In this document: positions 24,838 through 34,600 of the stretch, one piece after another
Numbering within the stretch: position 1 is the stretch's first letter
Layout of the letters: each line of letters opens with the position of its first letter
Assembly: GCF_000154785.2 (NCBI RefSeq)
Contig: NC_015728.1
Span: forward strand, 1 to 64,000
DNA from: Roseobacter litoralis Och 149
GTDB lineage: Bacteria; Pseudomonadota; Alphaproteobacteria; Rhodobacterales; Rhodobacteraceae
Reading direction: 5' to 3'
Length of the DNA stretch: 64,000 nucleotides
Program-made: the position numbers and the translations under genes
The notes under the pieces: model-generated
What the model saw: only the letters and a program-made list of their open reading frames with translations
What the model was told of the DNA's origin: nothing
Database searches by the model: none

Positions 24838-26381
24838 AGCCGGAAATTCTGAACCGCATCGCTCTGCGCCACCGTTTTCTTTCGCGGATGACGCTTGGTT
24901 TCGTCGCCGGGGCGCTGACCGTTCTGACTTTCCCGCCTTTCTCGCTTCTCTTGCTTGTTCCCATTGCCTATTCCGCGTTGTTTGTCGGTCTTCGCGATCT
25001 CTCCTTCGGGCGCGCTTTCCTCGTCGGCTGGGCATTTGGTCTTGGCCAGTTCGGTTTCGGGATTTCGTGGATTGCAGAGAGTTTCTACGTCGAGGCCGAG
25101 CGGTTTGGGACGATGGCGATCCCGGCGGTCGCGGGATTGTCCGCAGGTCTCGCGATTTTCCCAGCCATTGCCGCCGCGCTTTTTGCCGAAATCGCGCGGC
25201 GCGGAGCCATGGGCAGTCTCTTGGCCTGCCTCCTGTTCGCGACCTCCTGGACCGCTGCCGAGTGGTTGCGAGGTCACGTTTTGACAGGATTTCCGTGGAA
25301 CCTCGCCAGCTACGCTCTGGTCGATTACGCCGCTTTTCGCCAGCCCGCCGCCTGGGTCGGAAGCTATGGGTTAAGCTTTCTCACCGTGTTCGTTGCGGTA
25401 CTCCCCGGCGCGGCTGCCATGGCGTCCGGGCGGCAACGATTGACCATCTCGCTCATGGCGCTGGCCGGCATAGCGACGATGTGGGCTGTCGGCACGCTTC
25501 GCCTCCAGTCGGATGCACAACAGCCATCCGGTGTCGACCTGCGCATTGTCCAAGGCAACATTCCACAAGAGGAGAAATGGGCGCCCGAGAACCGCGAGGC
25601 GACATTCGCGCGCTATCTTGAGCTTTCAACCCGGCGCGGCGATTTCGACGTTCTTCTCTGGCCGGAAACCGCCTTTCCGGGTTTCCTCGATGAGGATACG
25701 GAGGCGCAGACCCGCATTGCCGCTGCGCTACCAGAAGGCAGCGTGCTGCTCACCGGGGTGCCGGACCGGGTACCGAGCGAGGATGGCACCCGATATTTCA
25801 ACACGGTCCAGGCTTTTGGCGCGACCGGCGGAATCCTGACCGGATACGCGAAACACCATCTCGTACCCTTCGGCGAATATGTGCCATTCCGCGGCTGGTT
25901 GCCCATCGAGCGGCTCACGGCGGGTCTGGGCGATTTTACGCCCGGACCGGGCCCGAGAACGCTTGCGCTTCCGGGTGTGCCGCTGGTCGCCGTGGCGATC
26001 TGCTATGAGATCATCTTCCCAGGGCATGTGGTCGACGACCTGTTCCGGCCGGACTGGATTTTGAACGCGACAAACGATGCCTGGTTTGGCACCAGCATCG
26101 GACCCGAGCAGCATCTGGCTTCCGCACGTATGCGCGCCGTAGAGGAAGGCCTTCCAGTCATCCGAGCCGCGAATACGGGCATCTCTGCGGTCATCGACGC
26201 GAGCGGAGAGATCGTTGCGCGGCTCGATACCGGCGAAACGGGCATCATCGACGCTAGCCTGCCCTCCGCGCGACCGCCGACACTCTACGCGAGCTTCGGG
26301 GACTGGATGCTGTTGGCGCTCATCTTGGCTTCGTGGAGCTGGGCAATGGCGCCAATGCGACGGCTCACTACCGCCGCATGA
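24834..26381 (+). CDS. lnt: Apolipoprotein N-acyltransferase
   Basis: A 515-aa inner-membrane Lnt: N-terminal helices, then a nitrilase-type domain with catalytic Glu (LWPETAFPG), Lys region (KHHLVPFGEYVP) and Cys (VAICYEIIFP). It N-acylates lipoproteins matured by LspA. GTG start at 24834 overlaps the lspA stop (GTGA). Last gene of the ten-gene operon. A second, chromosomal Lnt is presumably present, so this is an inducible extra. Confidence 0.9.
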   Translation: MKPEILNRIALRHRFLSRMTLGFVAGALTVLTFPPFSLLLLVPIAYSALFVGLRDLSFGRAFLVGWAFGLGQFGFGISWIAESFYVEAERFGTMAIPAVAGLSAGLAIFPAIAAALFAEIARRGAMGSLLACLLFATSWTAAEWLRGHVLTGFPWNLASYALVDYAAFRQPAAWVGSYGLSFLTVFVAVLPGAAAMASGRQRLTISLMALAGIATMWAVGTLRLQSDAQQPSGVDLRIVQGNIPQEEKWAPENREATFARYLELSTRRGDFDVLLWPETAFPGFLDEDTEAQTRIAAALPEGSVLLTGVPDRVPSEDGTRYFNTVQAFGATGGILTGYAKHHLVPFGEYVPFRGWLPIERLTAGLGDFTPGPGPRTLALPGVPLVAVAICYEIIFPGHVVDDLFRPDWILNATNDAWFGTSIGPEQHLASARMRAVEEGLPVIRAANTGISAVIDASGEIVARLDTGETGIIDASLPSARPPTLYASFGDWMLLALILASWSWAMAPMRRLTTAA

Positions 26382-26390
26382 GAAAGACCG

Positions 26391-26903
26391 TCATGCAAAG
26401 ATGTGGATAGGTGTTCCGTCTTTCACCATTGCATAGATGTCCTCGATCTGCCGATCTGTGACCGCGATGCAGCCAGCTGTCCAGTCGCGGACGTCCGTTG
26501 GGTCGATGCCCGGGCGTGGACCACCATGGATGAAGATGTCGCCGCCGGGGGAAAGGCCCTGCGCTTCGGCAAAGGCGATGTCGACCTCGTTCGGATAAGA
26601 GATACCAACTGAAAGATGATACGTACTTTCAGGGTTGCGCTTATCTACTATGTAGGTGCCCTCCGGGGTCCGGCCGTCTCCCTCGAATTGCTTGTGACCC
26701 TCAGGAGCGAAACCCAGCCCGACCGGATAGGTTTGCAATACGCGATCGGCTCCGTCGAGAACAAGCAAGCGCTGTCCCTTATAAAGCCGAACACGGGTCA
26801 CCTCGGGTCCGCCATAGCTGCGGAACTTGCTGGCACAGCCGGACAAAAACGCTGCCAACCCGCCCAACAGGACGGCACGGCGGGGAAATCGGATGGTTTT
26901 CAC
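26391..26903 (-). CDS. L,D-transpeptidase lipoprotein
   Basis: A 170-aa YkuD-domain protein with a lipobox (LAAFLSGCAS). The catalytic motif is GGDIFIHGGPRPG...DWTAGCIAV with His and Cys. Convergent with lnt, whose product would finish its lipid anchor. A weak promoter (TTGCAA, 16 bp, TATCAG) lies upstream without a clear dyad. It follows the ZntA gene on the same strand by 63 bp and may also be read through from it. Confidence 0.85.
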   Translation of the reverse strand: MKTIRFPRRAVLLGGLAAFLSGCASKFRSYGGPEVTRVRLYKGQRLLVLDGADRVLQTYPVGLGFAPEGHKQFEGDGRTPEGTYIVDKRNPESTYHLSVGISYPNEVDIAFAEAQGLSPGGDIFIHGGPRPGIDPTDVRDWTAGCIAVTDRQIEDIYAMVKDGTPIHIFA

Positions 26904-26966
26904 TGCTCGATGCCTCTTTCGTGAGGTCTGATATGGACCTTACGTTACCTTGCAAATGCTGCGTGA

Positions 26967-29333
26967 TCAATGGCCGTGGGCAAGCGCGGCCTTTGTCATC
27001 TGTGGACCAACCTGTTCACCGCCGGACGGCGGCGCCTTGGCCTCTTGGCTGTTAAGCAGGCGCAGGGCGTTGGCCACCACCAGCAATGACACTCCTACGT
27101 CGGCTGCAATAGCGCCCCACATCGATGCCACTCCGAACGCAGTAGCGACGACGAAAACACCCTTGGTCGCCAAGGAAATACCGATGTTCTGATGGATAAT
27201 CGACATTGTCCGGCGCGAATGACCGATCAGCCAAGGCACCTTGCCGAGGTCGTCGGTCATCAGGGCAATATCCGCCGTCTCGATTGCCGCGTCCGAACCA
27301 ACAGCACCCATCGCGATGGCGTAATGCGCACGTGCCATGGCGGGGGCGTCGTTCACCCCGTCGCCGATCATGGCCACCATGTCATGCGTTTCGACCAGTT
27401 CTTCGATGGCAGTCACCTTGTCTTCGGGCAGAAGCTCGGCGCGGACCTCGTCGATGCCGACCTCGGCGGCAACGGCGCGCGCTGTCCGCTCGTTGTCGCC
27501 CGTCAGCATGACGATGGTCTTCACGCCTTGCGCGTGGAGCCGTGCCACGATGCCCTTGGCGTCGGGGCGGATACGGTCGCGCAATTCCAGAATGCCCGTC
27601 ACGCCGGTGTCGTCGCCCACGGCAACAAGGGTGCTGCCGGCGCCTTCGATGCGGTCGCGCAAATCCTTCGGAATGGCGTCGCCGAAACCCTTATCCTCGG
27701 CAAACCGGTCGGACCCTAGCCAGATCGACCGGCCGTCTGTGCGTCCTTCAAGTCCCCTACCGGGAACGGTTCGGGTATCTTGCGCGGCGGACACATTGAT
27801 CCCGTCGGCTTCTGCCCGCGCGAGAATGGCGCGCGCCAAGGGATGCGAGGAACGTGCCTCCAGTCCAGCGGCGAGGGTCATCAGATCTTGCGCCGATGCT
27901 TTGCCCAGCGGATGCACCGCCGCCACCTCGGGCTCGCCCATGGTGATCGTGCCGGTCTTGTCCATGGCCAGTGCAGTCGTCTTGCCCGGTGCCTCAACAT
28001 ATGCGCCGCCCTTGATCAGCACCCCGGCCCGCGCTGAGGCGGTGAGTGCAGCGACGATGGAGACCGGTGTCGAGATGACCAGAGCGCATGGGCAAGCGAT
28101 CACCAGCAGCACGAGTGCATTGTAGAACCAATAATCCCAGGCCCCCCCGAAAATGAGCGGCGGCAGCAGGGCAATTGCGATGGCGAGAGCCATGACGATA
28201 GGCGTGTAGATGCGGGCGAACTTCGCCACCCACTGCTCCACCGGCGCGCGGCGGGCATGGGCGTCACCGACCATGCGGATGATCTTGGCCAACACGGTAT
28301 CCGAGGCGGCCTTCGTGGCGCGCACCGTCAGTGTGCCTTCGCCGTTGATCGTACCGGCGTAGACTTCGTCGCCCCGTTCCTTCGGGACCAGCGCACTCTC
28401 TCCGGTGATTGGCGCCTGATCGACGGCCCCTGCCCCATCGACAACCTCACCATCCAATGGGATGCGGTCGCCGCCCCGCACGATGAAACGTGCGTTGATA
28501 GCAACCGCGGAAGCCGGAACGTCCGCTTCCGTGCCGTCATCATTAAGAACTCTTGCCGTCGGCGGCGCGAGGTCGAGCAGAGCTGAAATCGCATTCCTCG
28601 CACGCCCGACGCTCCAGCTTTCGAGGAAAAGCGAGAGCGAGAAGAAGAACGCGACCGTTGCCGCCTCGAAAAATTCGCCAAGGCCAATTGCACCCGCGAC
28701 TGCGACGACCATCAGCAGGTTCATGTCGGGCGACAGCCGCCGTGCGGACGACCATGCCTTGGGTGCCACGAGCCAGACACCGAACAGGATCGCAACCGCG
28801 AATAGCCCTGCCTCGACCAGTGGCATCGGCGCTTCGCCGTGCCCCGCGAAGAGGCCGAGTGCCCCCCCCATGCCGGTCTCGATGATGTGCCACAGAAATC
28901 CCGCGGCCCAGAAGCCGCCGCTCAGAATCGTGAACCATTTCTGTTTGGCGAGATACGACGCCTGATCGGCGCTGGCATTGTCCGCGTCCCACGCACGGGC
29001 CGTCATCCCCGTGCTGGCAACCAAGTCCAAGATCTGGCTGTCCGAAATCTGGTCAGCGCTTTCCAGCACGGTCATCCGACCGTTGATCACATCAAAAGCC
29101 AAGTGCTCTGCCCCGCCGAGTTTCGGGCCGACGACTTTGGAAAGGATAGAGACCTCTTCGACGCAGTCGAGGCCGCTCACCTGAAAGCTTCGGCCATGCT
29201 CGGGCGGCGTTGAAGGGATTACGCCCCCAGATCCCGTGCCGCCACCGCAGCAGGTTGCCTCACCAGACTCATGCGTTGGATGGTCGTATGCGTGAGAGAC
29301 GTCGTGTTGCTCGGTCTCGGAATTTGCCGCCAT
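26967..29333 (-). CDS. zntA: Zn/Cd/Pb-translocating P-type ATPase
   Basis: A 788-aa P1B-2-type ATPase. N-terminus has a His/Cys stretch (HPTHESGEATCCGGG) and one HMA-like domain with GLDCVEE; the ion-channel motif is CPCALVISTP, the phosphorylation site DKTGTIT, and TGDN in the ATP domain. CPC with DC-E favours Zn, Cd and Pb export. The ATG at 29333 has GGAGAG and sits just after a MerR-type promoter. Confidence 0.92.
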   Translation of the reverse strand: MAANSETEQHDVSHAYDHPTHESGEATCCGGGTGSGGVIPSTPPEHGRSFQVSGLDCVEEVSILSKVVGPKLGGAEHLAFDVINGRMTVLESADQISDSQILDLVASTGMTARAWDADNASADQASYLAKQKWFTILSGGFWAAGFLWHIIETGMGGALGLFAGHGEAPMPLVEAGLFAVAILFGVWLVAPKAWSSARRLSPDMNLLMVVAVAGAIGLGEFFEAATVAFFFSLSLFLESWSVGRARNAISALLDLAPPTARVLNDDGTEADVPASAVAINARFIVRGGDRIPLDGEVVDGAGAVDQAPITGESALVPKERGDEVYAGTINGEGTLTVRATKAASDTVLAKIIRMVGDAHARRAPVEQWVAKFARIYTPIVMALAIAIALLPPLIFGGAWDYWFYNALVLLVIACPCALVISTPVSIVAALTASARAGVLIKGGAYVEAPGKTTALAMDKTGTITMGEPEVAAVHPLGKASAQDLMTLAAGLEARSSHPLARAILARAEADGINVSAAQDTRTVPGRGLEGRTDGRSIWLGSDRFAEDKGFGDAIPKDLRDRIEGAGSTLVAVGDDTGVTGILELRDRIRPDAKGIVARLHAQGVKTIVMLTGDNERTARAVAAEVGIDEVRAELLPEDKVTAIEELVETHDMVAMIGDGVNDAPAMARAHYAIAMGAVGSDAAIETADIALMTDDLGKVPWLIGHSRRTMSIIHQNIGISLATKGVFVVATAFGVASMWGAIAADVGVSLLVVANALRLLNSQEAKAPPSGGEQVGPQMTKAALAHGH

Positions 29334-29363
29334 TTGATCTCTCCAGAATCATATGTTGAAATG

Positions 29364-29394
29364 ATTCTAATGTCTCCAGTGGCTTTAGGTTCAA
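29364..29394 (-). promoter_or_regulatory. MerR-type promoter/operator before zntA
   Basis: Minus strand: -35 TTGAAC (29389-29394), 19-bp spacer with CTAAAG-cca-CTGGAG, -10 TAGAAT (29364-29369). The dyad is less perfect than at 18857. Confidence 0.83.
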
Positions 29395-29516
29395 GGCCTA
29401 ACTCCAATGTCGTTGTAGATTTCCAAACGGCACAACTGAGGTCGTTGCAACATGGCGCAGAGAATGCGATTGATATCCGTAGAAACGCAAATTGTGTGAA
29501 CTGGCAGGGGGTTGTC

Positions 29517-29783
29517 GTGCGAATTGGATCAGGAACACTATTGGCAGGCGCTATTTTATTGAGCGCGTGTTCAGCTACGACGCCTCCAAACGGGCCATCC
29601 GATATCGGGAACGTCCCGGAAGCCGTGGTTGAGTTGGCCGGGCCTGGTCAGAATCTGGCTACAGCCCGCCTTCGCCCAGAAGACGGTTGCTACTGGTACG
29701 AACACAGTGGCCCTGTCGAAACCACGCTGTTGCCGTTGCGCACGGCGCGCGGCAACCCGATTTGCGTGGCCAAAGAAGCCTGA
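29517..29783 (+). CDS. Small lipoprotein, 88 aa
   Basis: GTG start at 29517 with a strong AGGGGG at 29505-29510. Short signal with lipobox (LLAGAILLSACSA), then a Pro/Gly region and a Cys pair (EDGCYWYEHSG, RGNPICVAKEA). Divergent from zntA and convergent with the L,D-transpeptidase at 29803. No family recognised. A longer frame from 29271 runs through the zntA 5' end and was rejected. Confidence 0.6.
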   Translation: MRIGSGTLLAGAILLSACSATTPPNGPSDIGNVPEAVVELAGPGQNLATARLRPEDGCYWYEHSGPVETTLLPLRTARGNPICVAKEA

Positions 29784-29802
29784 CCGTTGCTCGTGGAAGA
29801 GG

Positions 29803-30444
29803 TCATTCGGCAGCGTAAAGGTGTGCTGTCGAGCCAATCTGTACATTTGGGTAGAGATCGTTGATATGCGCCATCACCATACGGACGCAGCCTGAACTGG
29901 CCCGACCACCGATAGATCGCGCCTCAGGCGATCCGTGTATTCTTAGATAGGTGTCTCGATTGCCAACAAAGAGGTAAAGCGCACGGGATCCAAGCGGATT
30001 ACTCGGCCCCGGTTCCTGCCCATCTGCCCATTGAGCGTATTCGGGGTTCCGCTCGATCATGGAGGCCGTTGGCGTCCAATGCGGCCATTCAACCTTGCGC
30101 TTTATTGTGTAGGTTCCCGGCTCGTAGAGATTACCCCTCGCAATGGCCACACCATAGCGCATCGCTGTGCCGCCATCCTCGATGTGGTAGAGATAGCGCG
30201 CAACTGCATCGACGTGAATGTCCCCCGGTTTCAGCCCATCGTTCGCAGTCACTCGCTGCGGTAGAAACCGAGACTGCAGCCCCCATGGGTTTGACGTCGC
30301 CGGATCGTACCCTACCGGAGTAACTTGCGCATCCCAGGCGGCCTTCTCGCTATTTGTCGGCCAGCTTTTTGCCAACACGGGGCTTGCCAACGGTGCCGAG
30401 AACAATGCAGCGCTCGTTGAAATGAAATGACGTCGTGTCAGCAT
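29803..30444 (-). CDS. L,D-transpeptidase (YkuD), Tat-exported, second island copy
   Basis: A 213-aa L,D-transpeptidase with Tat-like signal (LTRRHFISTSAALFSAP) and active site HGSPEARSIGGRASSGCVRM with catalytic Cys. Middle region ERNPEYAQWADGQEPGPSNP parallels the copy at 15333, so the two are paralogues. The ATG at 30444 was chosen because it begins the Tat motif. Own MerR-type promoter at 30507-30537. Confidence 0.88.
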   Translation of the reverse strand: MLTRRHFISTSAALFSAPLASPVLAKSWPTNSEKAAWDAQVTPVGYDPATSNPWGLQSRFLPQRVTANDGLKPGDIHVDAVARYLYHIEDGGTAMRYGVAIARGNLYEPGTYTIKRKVEWPHWTPTASMIERNPEYAQWADGQEPGPSNPLGSRALYLFVGNRDTYLRIHGSPEARSIGGRASSGCVRMVMAHINDLYPNVQIGSTAHLYAAE

Positions 30445-30506
30445 TAATCGTACTCCGGCTTCTAATTCCAACAGTCTTGTGGCGTTTGTCATCGGGTTTT
30501 ATCGTG

Positions 30507-30537
30507 GTGATACAACCTCAAGCAACTATAGGTTCAA
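30507..30537 (-). promoter_or_regulatory. MerR-type promoter/operator before second L,D-transpeptidase
   Basis: Minus strand: -35 TTGAAC (30532-30537), 19-bp spacer CTATAGTTGCTTGAGGTTG, -10 TATCAC (30507-30512). Confidence 0.82.
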
Positions 30538-30651
30538 GTGTCCATCTCAGTTTTCTGGTCAAGTTTTCTTGAGTAATGGGGCTGATGAAACAGCCGAATT
30601 TGGCCATTCACATGTCATATCCCACCGAATTCCCTGAATGCGAGTAACGCG

Positions 30652-31167
30652 TCACAACGGTTCCTGTTGCGCGATTTTGGGTTGCGTGAATGAATGCTTG
30701 TAAGCGGCGTAGGCCCAAACCACTGCAAGCATAAGACTAAGCACGGCGTTCCAACTCGCCATAGACAGGCTGAGGAACTCCCAGGCGACTTCGTCGCACA
30801 TGACCAAGGCCGATGCTGTGGATGATGCAGAGGGCAGAAGGTCCGCAGCTGACAAGTTTGACATATCAAGACCAGAGCCTGTGCAAGATGTCGGACCTTC
30901 CCACCAACCTCGTTCGACGCCGGTATGAAACATCCCGATGCCTGCTGTCACGGACGCAGCGACAGCGCCTGCCATCAGTAGCAGTAAGATGGGCAAACCA
31001 ACCATGAGGAGCGCGCCAATAGCGATGGCGATCGCGTGAGGGTATCGCTGCCAAATGCACATCGCGCATGGTGCGTAGCCCGCTGCCTGAAACAAGAAGG
31101 CAGCCAGCAAAAGAACGGCCGATCCGCCGGCAGCGATCAAACCAAGTTGTTTCGAAGACAGCGGCAT
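30652..31167 (-). CDS. DsbB-family protein, second copy
   Basis: A 171-aa four-helix DsbB-like protein: first Cys pair in YAPCAMCIWQRYPH, second pair PTSCTGSG...LVMCDEV. It is only distantly similar to the one at 19531. Quinone-linked disulfide generator; partner could be the DsbA/ScsC-like proteins nearby. It lies 100 bp downstream of the cusF-like gene on the same strand. Confidence 0.85.
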   Translation of the reverse strand: MPLSSKQLGLIAAGGSAVLLLAAFLFQAAGYAPCAMCIWQRYPHAIAIAIGALLMVGLPILLLLMAGAVAASVTAGIGMFHTGVERGWWEGPTSCTGSGLDMSNLSAADLLPSASSTASALVMCDEVAWEFLSLSMASWNAVLSLMLAVVWAYAAYKHSFTQPKIAQQEPL

Positions 31168-31268
31168 TCACTTTCCTTTCGCCTACATGCAGCTCGGCGG
31201 TCGAATTCGGTGTACCTCTCCAAGCACGCGCCGCAGTTGCCGATTTCTCGGCAACTGCGCATTCGTGA

Positions 31269-31610
31269 TCAGTTCGGCATTATGGCCCCGATTGCGTACA
31301 TGCCATCCTCGCCCTTGACGAGCATCAGGGTCACCTCGTCACCATCGGTCACCTCTCCCATCATCTGCGCGTTTTCCAGAACCGTCATATCCATCGTCAT
31401 TGCAGGCCAGCCGATCTCGGGAATCGGGTCATGGCTCACATTTGCAGTGCCGTCGCCGATCGAATTGATCACGGCCTTCGCGTGAACTGCGCCCTCCATT
31501 TGTTCGGCGGACATCGGCATGTCCGAATGATCCATATTGTGGTTCATTTGTGCGATAGCCCCTGTCGCGGACAGGGTCAGAAGTGCGAGACTTGCAGTCA
31601 GTATCTTCAT
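31269..31610 (-). CDS. cusF: CusF-like periplasmic Cu(I)/Ag(I)-binding protein
   Basis: A 113-aa secreted protein (signal ending TGAIA-QM) with a CusF domain: VSHDPIPEIGWPAMTMDM, carrying the Met and Trp ligands. Extra N-terminal Met/His stretch MNHNMDHSDMPMSAEQM. It supplies copper to the CusBA pump. ATG at 31610 chosen over 31622. Third gene after cusB and cusA. Confidence 0.88.
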   Translation of the reverse strand: MKILTASLALLTLSATGAIAQMNHNMDHSDMPMSAEQMEGAVHAKAVINSIGDGTANVSHDPIPEIGWPAMTMDMTVLENAQMMGEVTDGDEVTLMLVKGEDGMYAIGAIMPN

Positions 31611-31643
31611 GAGAAGCTCCATTCTTGAGGTTTGTGCGTTCGA

Positions 31644-34600
31644 TTATTCGGCAGGCAGTGCTGCATCGACGGGCTGCTGAATTGGGGACGTGATTTCGCG
31701 GTTTACGCGTTTCAGCGCGAGCCGTTTCCAAATCACGAATGTGGAAGGAATGACAAAAAGCGTCAGCAGGGTCGCTGTCACCATACCGCCGATCATCGGT
31801 GCAGCGATGCGTTGCATGATCTCCGAGCCAGTGCCGGTGCCATACATGATCGGTATCAGCGCCGCGAAGATGGTGGCCACGGTCATGACTTTGGGTCTCA
31901 CCCGAAGAACAGCTCCCTCAAAGACGGCCTCCTCGATATCGTCTTGTGTCAGCTTGCGGCCTTCGGATTGACCGAGTTTGCGTCGCTTTTCCCAGGCGAG
32001 ATTGAGATAAAGCAGCATGACGATGGCTGTTTCGACGGCCACGCCGGCCAGGGCAATGAAGCCGACGAGGACGGCGATCGAAATGTCGAAGCTGAGATAC
32101 CACAGAAACCAGACACCGCCTGCCAACGCGACAGGAAGCGCGGCGAGAATGATGCCAACTTCGATCACCCTATTGAACGCCATGAACAACATCAGCGTGA
32201 TGATCATAAGCGTGGCGGGGGCGACGATCGCCAGCCGGTCCTGCATCCGCTCGATGTACTCATACTGCCCGGACCATGTCAGAGAATATCCGGGCGGCAG
32301 GCGCACCTGATCGGCCACGACCCTCTGCGCCTCGGCGACATATCCGCCGAGGTCTCGTCCTGCGATATCGATAAACACGAACCCCGTGCGCCGAGCGTTC
32401 TCTGATCGGATCATGCCCGGACCATCTACAATTCGGACATCGGCCAAGGCGGTCAGCGGCACATGAGCCCCCGATGGGGTGACAACGGGCAAGTTTTCGA
32501 GGCGTTCGGGGCTGTCGCGCCACGCCTGCGGATAGCGCAGGTTAATCGGAAAGCGCTCCAGCCCTTCAACGGATTCCGATACCTGCATCCCACCGATGGC
32601 GGTTTGCACCACATCCTGAACATCCCGCACGCTCATCATGTATCGCGCTGCGGCGTCGCGCTTGACGTCGATTTCTATGAAGCGCCCGCCTACCGGGCGC
32701 TCCGCATAGGCGGAGGCAGTTCCCTCGATATCCGACACGGCTCGTTCCACTTCGATCCCGATGTCTGTGATGACGTTCAGATCAGCACCCGAGATCTTGA
32801 CACCAACCGGCGTTCGTATCCCGGTGGCAAGCATGTCGATCCGGTTCTTGATCGGCTGGATCCAGACATTGGTCACGCCTGGAATCTGCACAGTCCGATC
32901 AAGCTCATCGCGAATTTTTCCCATGGTCATGCCAGGGCGCCACTCAGCTTCTGGTTTGAGTTGGATCGTAGTTTCCACCATCGTGAGTGGTGCAGGATCG
33001 GTCGCTGTCTCTGCGCGCCCCACTTTGCCGTGCACAGTTTCAACCTCTGGGATTGTAGCGATCAGACGATTGGTCTGCTGCAGGACCTCGCGCGCCTTAC
33101 CGATCGACACTCCCGGGTAGAAGCTTGGCATATAGAGGAAGTCGCCCTCATTCAGCTCGGGCATGAACTCGGACCCGAGCCGTTGGTACGGATACCACAT
33201 TGAAGCCACGAGGGCGCCGGCAAGCAAGGTTGTCGCCCACGGCCAAGCGATGGCTGCATCCAGAAAGGGACGATACAGGAAGACCACCAATCGGTTCAGT
33301 GGGTTTTTGCGCTCGGGCAAAATCCGGCCCCGGACAAAGTATCCCATCAAGACCGGAACCAGTGTGATTGATAGGATCGCGGCGGCGGCCATCGCATAGG
33401 TCTTTGTATAGGCCAGCGGGGCAAAAAGCCTGCCCTCCTGATTTTCCAGCACAAAGACAGGCAGAAAGCTGACCGTGATGATTGCCAAGGAGTAAAAGAG
33501 GGCCGGACCGACCTCAGAGGCGCATTCCTGCACGATCCTCCACCTGTTTTCTGCGGTCAGCTTTTCCTTCTCCAGCCGCCTGTGCATCGCCTCGATCATC
33601 ACGATCGACGCATCGACCATGGCCCCAATGGCAATCGCGATGCCACCAAGCGACATGATGTTCGCATTCACACCCTGCGCTTTCATCAGAATGAAGGCAG
33701 CGAAGATGCCGAGGGGCAACGACAGCAGGATCACCAGTGATGAGCGCAGATGCAGCAGAAAGGCCGCACAGACGAGGACGACGACAACGAATTCCTGAGT
33801 CAGCTTCTTCTTGAGATTGTCGATTGCGCGTTCGATCACGCCGGACCGGTCATAGGTCGTGATAATCTCGACACCTTCCGGCAGGTTCGGCCGCAACTCT
33901 TCGATGCGGGCCTCCACCGCTTTGATGGTCGCAAGGGCATTGCCACCCCATCGCATGATGACCACGCCGCCAACGGCATCGCCCTGCCCGTCAAACTCTC
34001 CGACTCCGCGGCGCAATTCCGGTCCTAGGCGAATGTCAGCAACGTCGCCGAGGGTCAGAGCGGCTCCACGCTCGTTGATCATTAGGGGGGCGCTGGATAG
34101 ATCAGAAAGCTCATCGATGTATCCGGACGAGCGGATCATGAATTCTGCTTCGCCCATCTCGATCACGCTTCCGCCGGTCTCTCGATTGGCCGCCTGTATC
34201 GCGTTCCTGAGTTGTGTCAGTGTGATATCGTAGGCCCGCAATTTGTTCGGATCGACGACGACCTGATACTGTTTGACCATGCCGCCAATCGTTGCGACTT
34301 CAGACACACCGTCGACAGCCTGCAGTTCGTATTTCAGAAACCAGTCCTGCAGCGTTCTCAGTTGCGCGAGATCGTGTGTGCCGGTTCTGTCGATCAACGC
34401 ATATTGGTAGATCCATCCGACCCCGGTGGCATCCGGGCCAAGCTGAGGGGACACTCCGTCCGGCAGGCTCCCGGTGATCTGCCCAAGATATTCGAGGACG
34501 CGGGATCTTGCCCAATACAGGTCCGTGCCATCTTCGAAAACGACATAGACAAAACTGTCACCAAAGAAGGAAAAGCCGCGTACATCCTGTGCGCCAGGTA

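Noticed and set aside
26904..26966. ECF or MerR operator before the L,D-transpeptidase lipoprotein
   Set aside because: GGTAACGTAAGG resembles TGTAACGTT but lacks CGTCT at the right distance, and no dyad with a 19-bp spacer.
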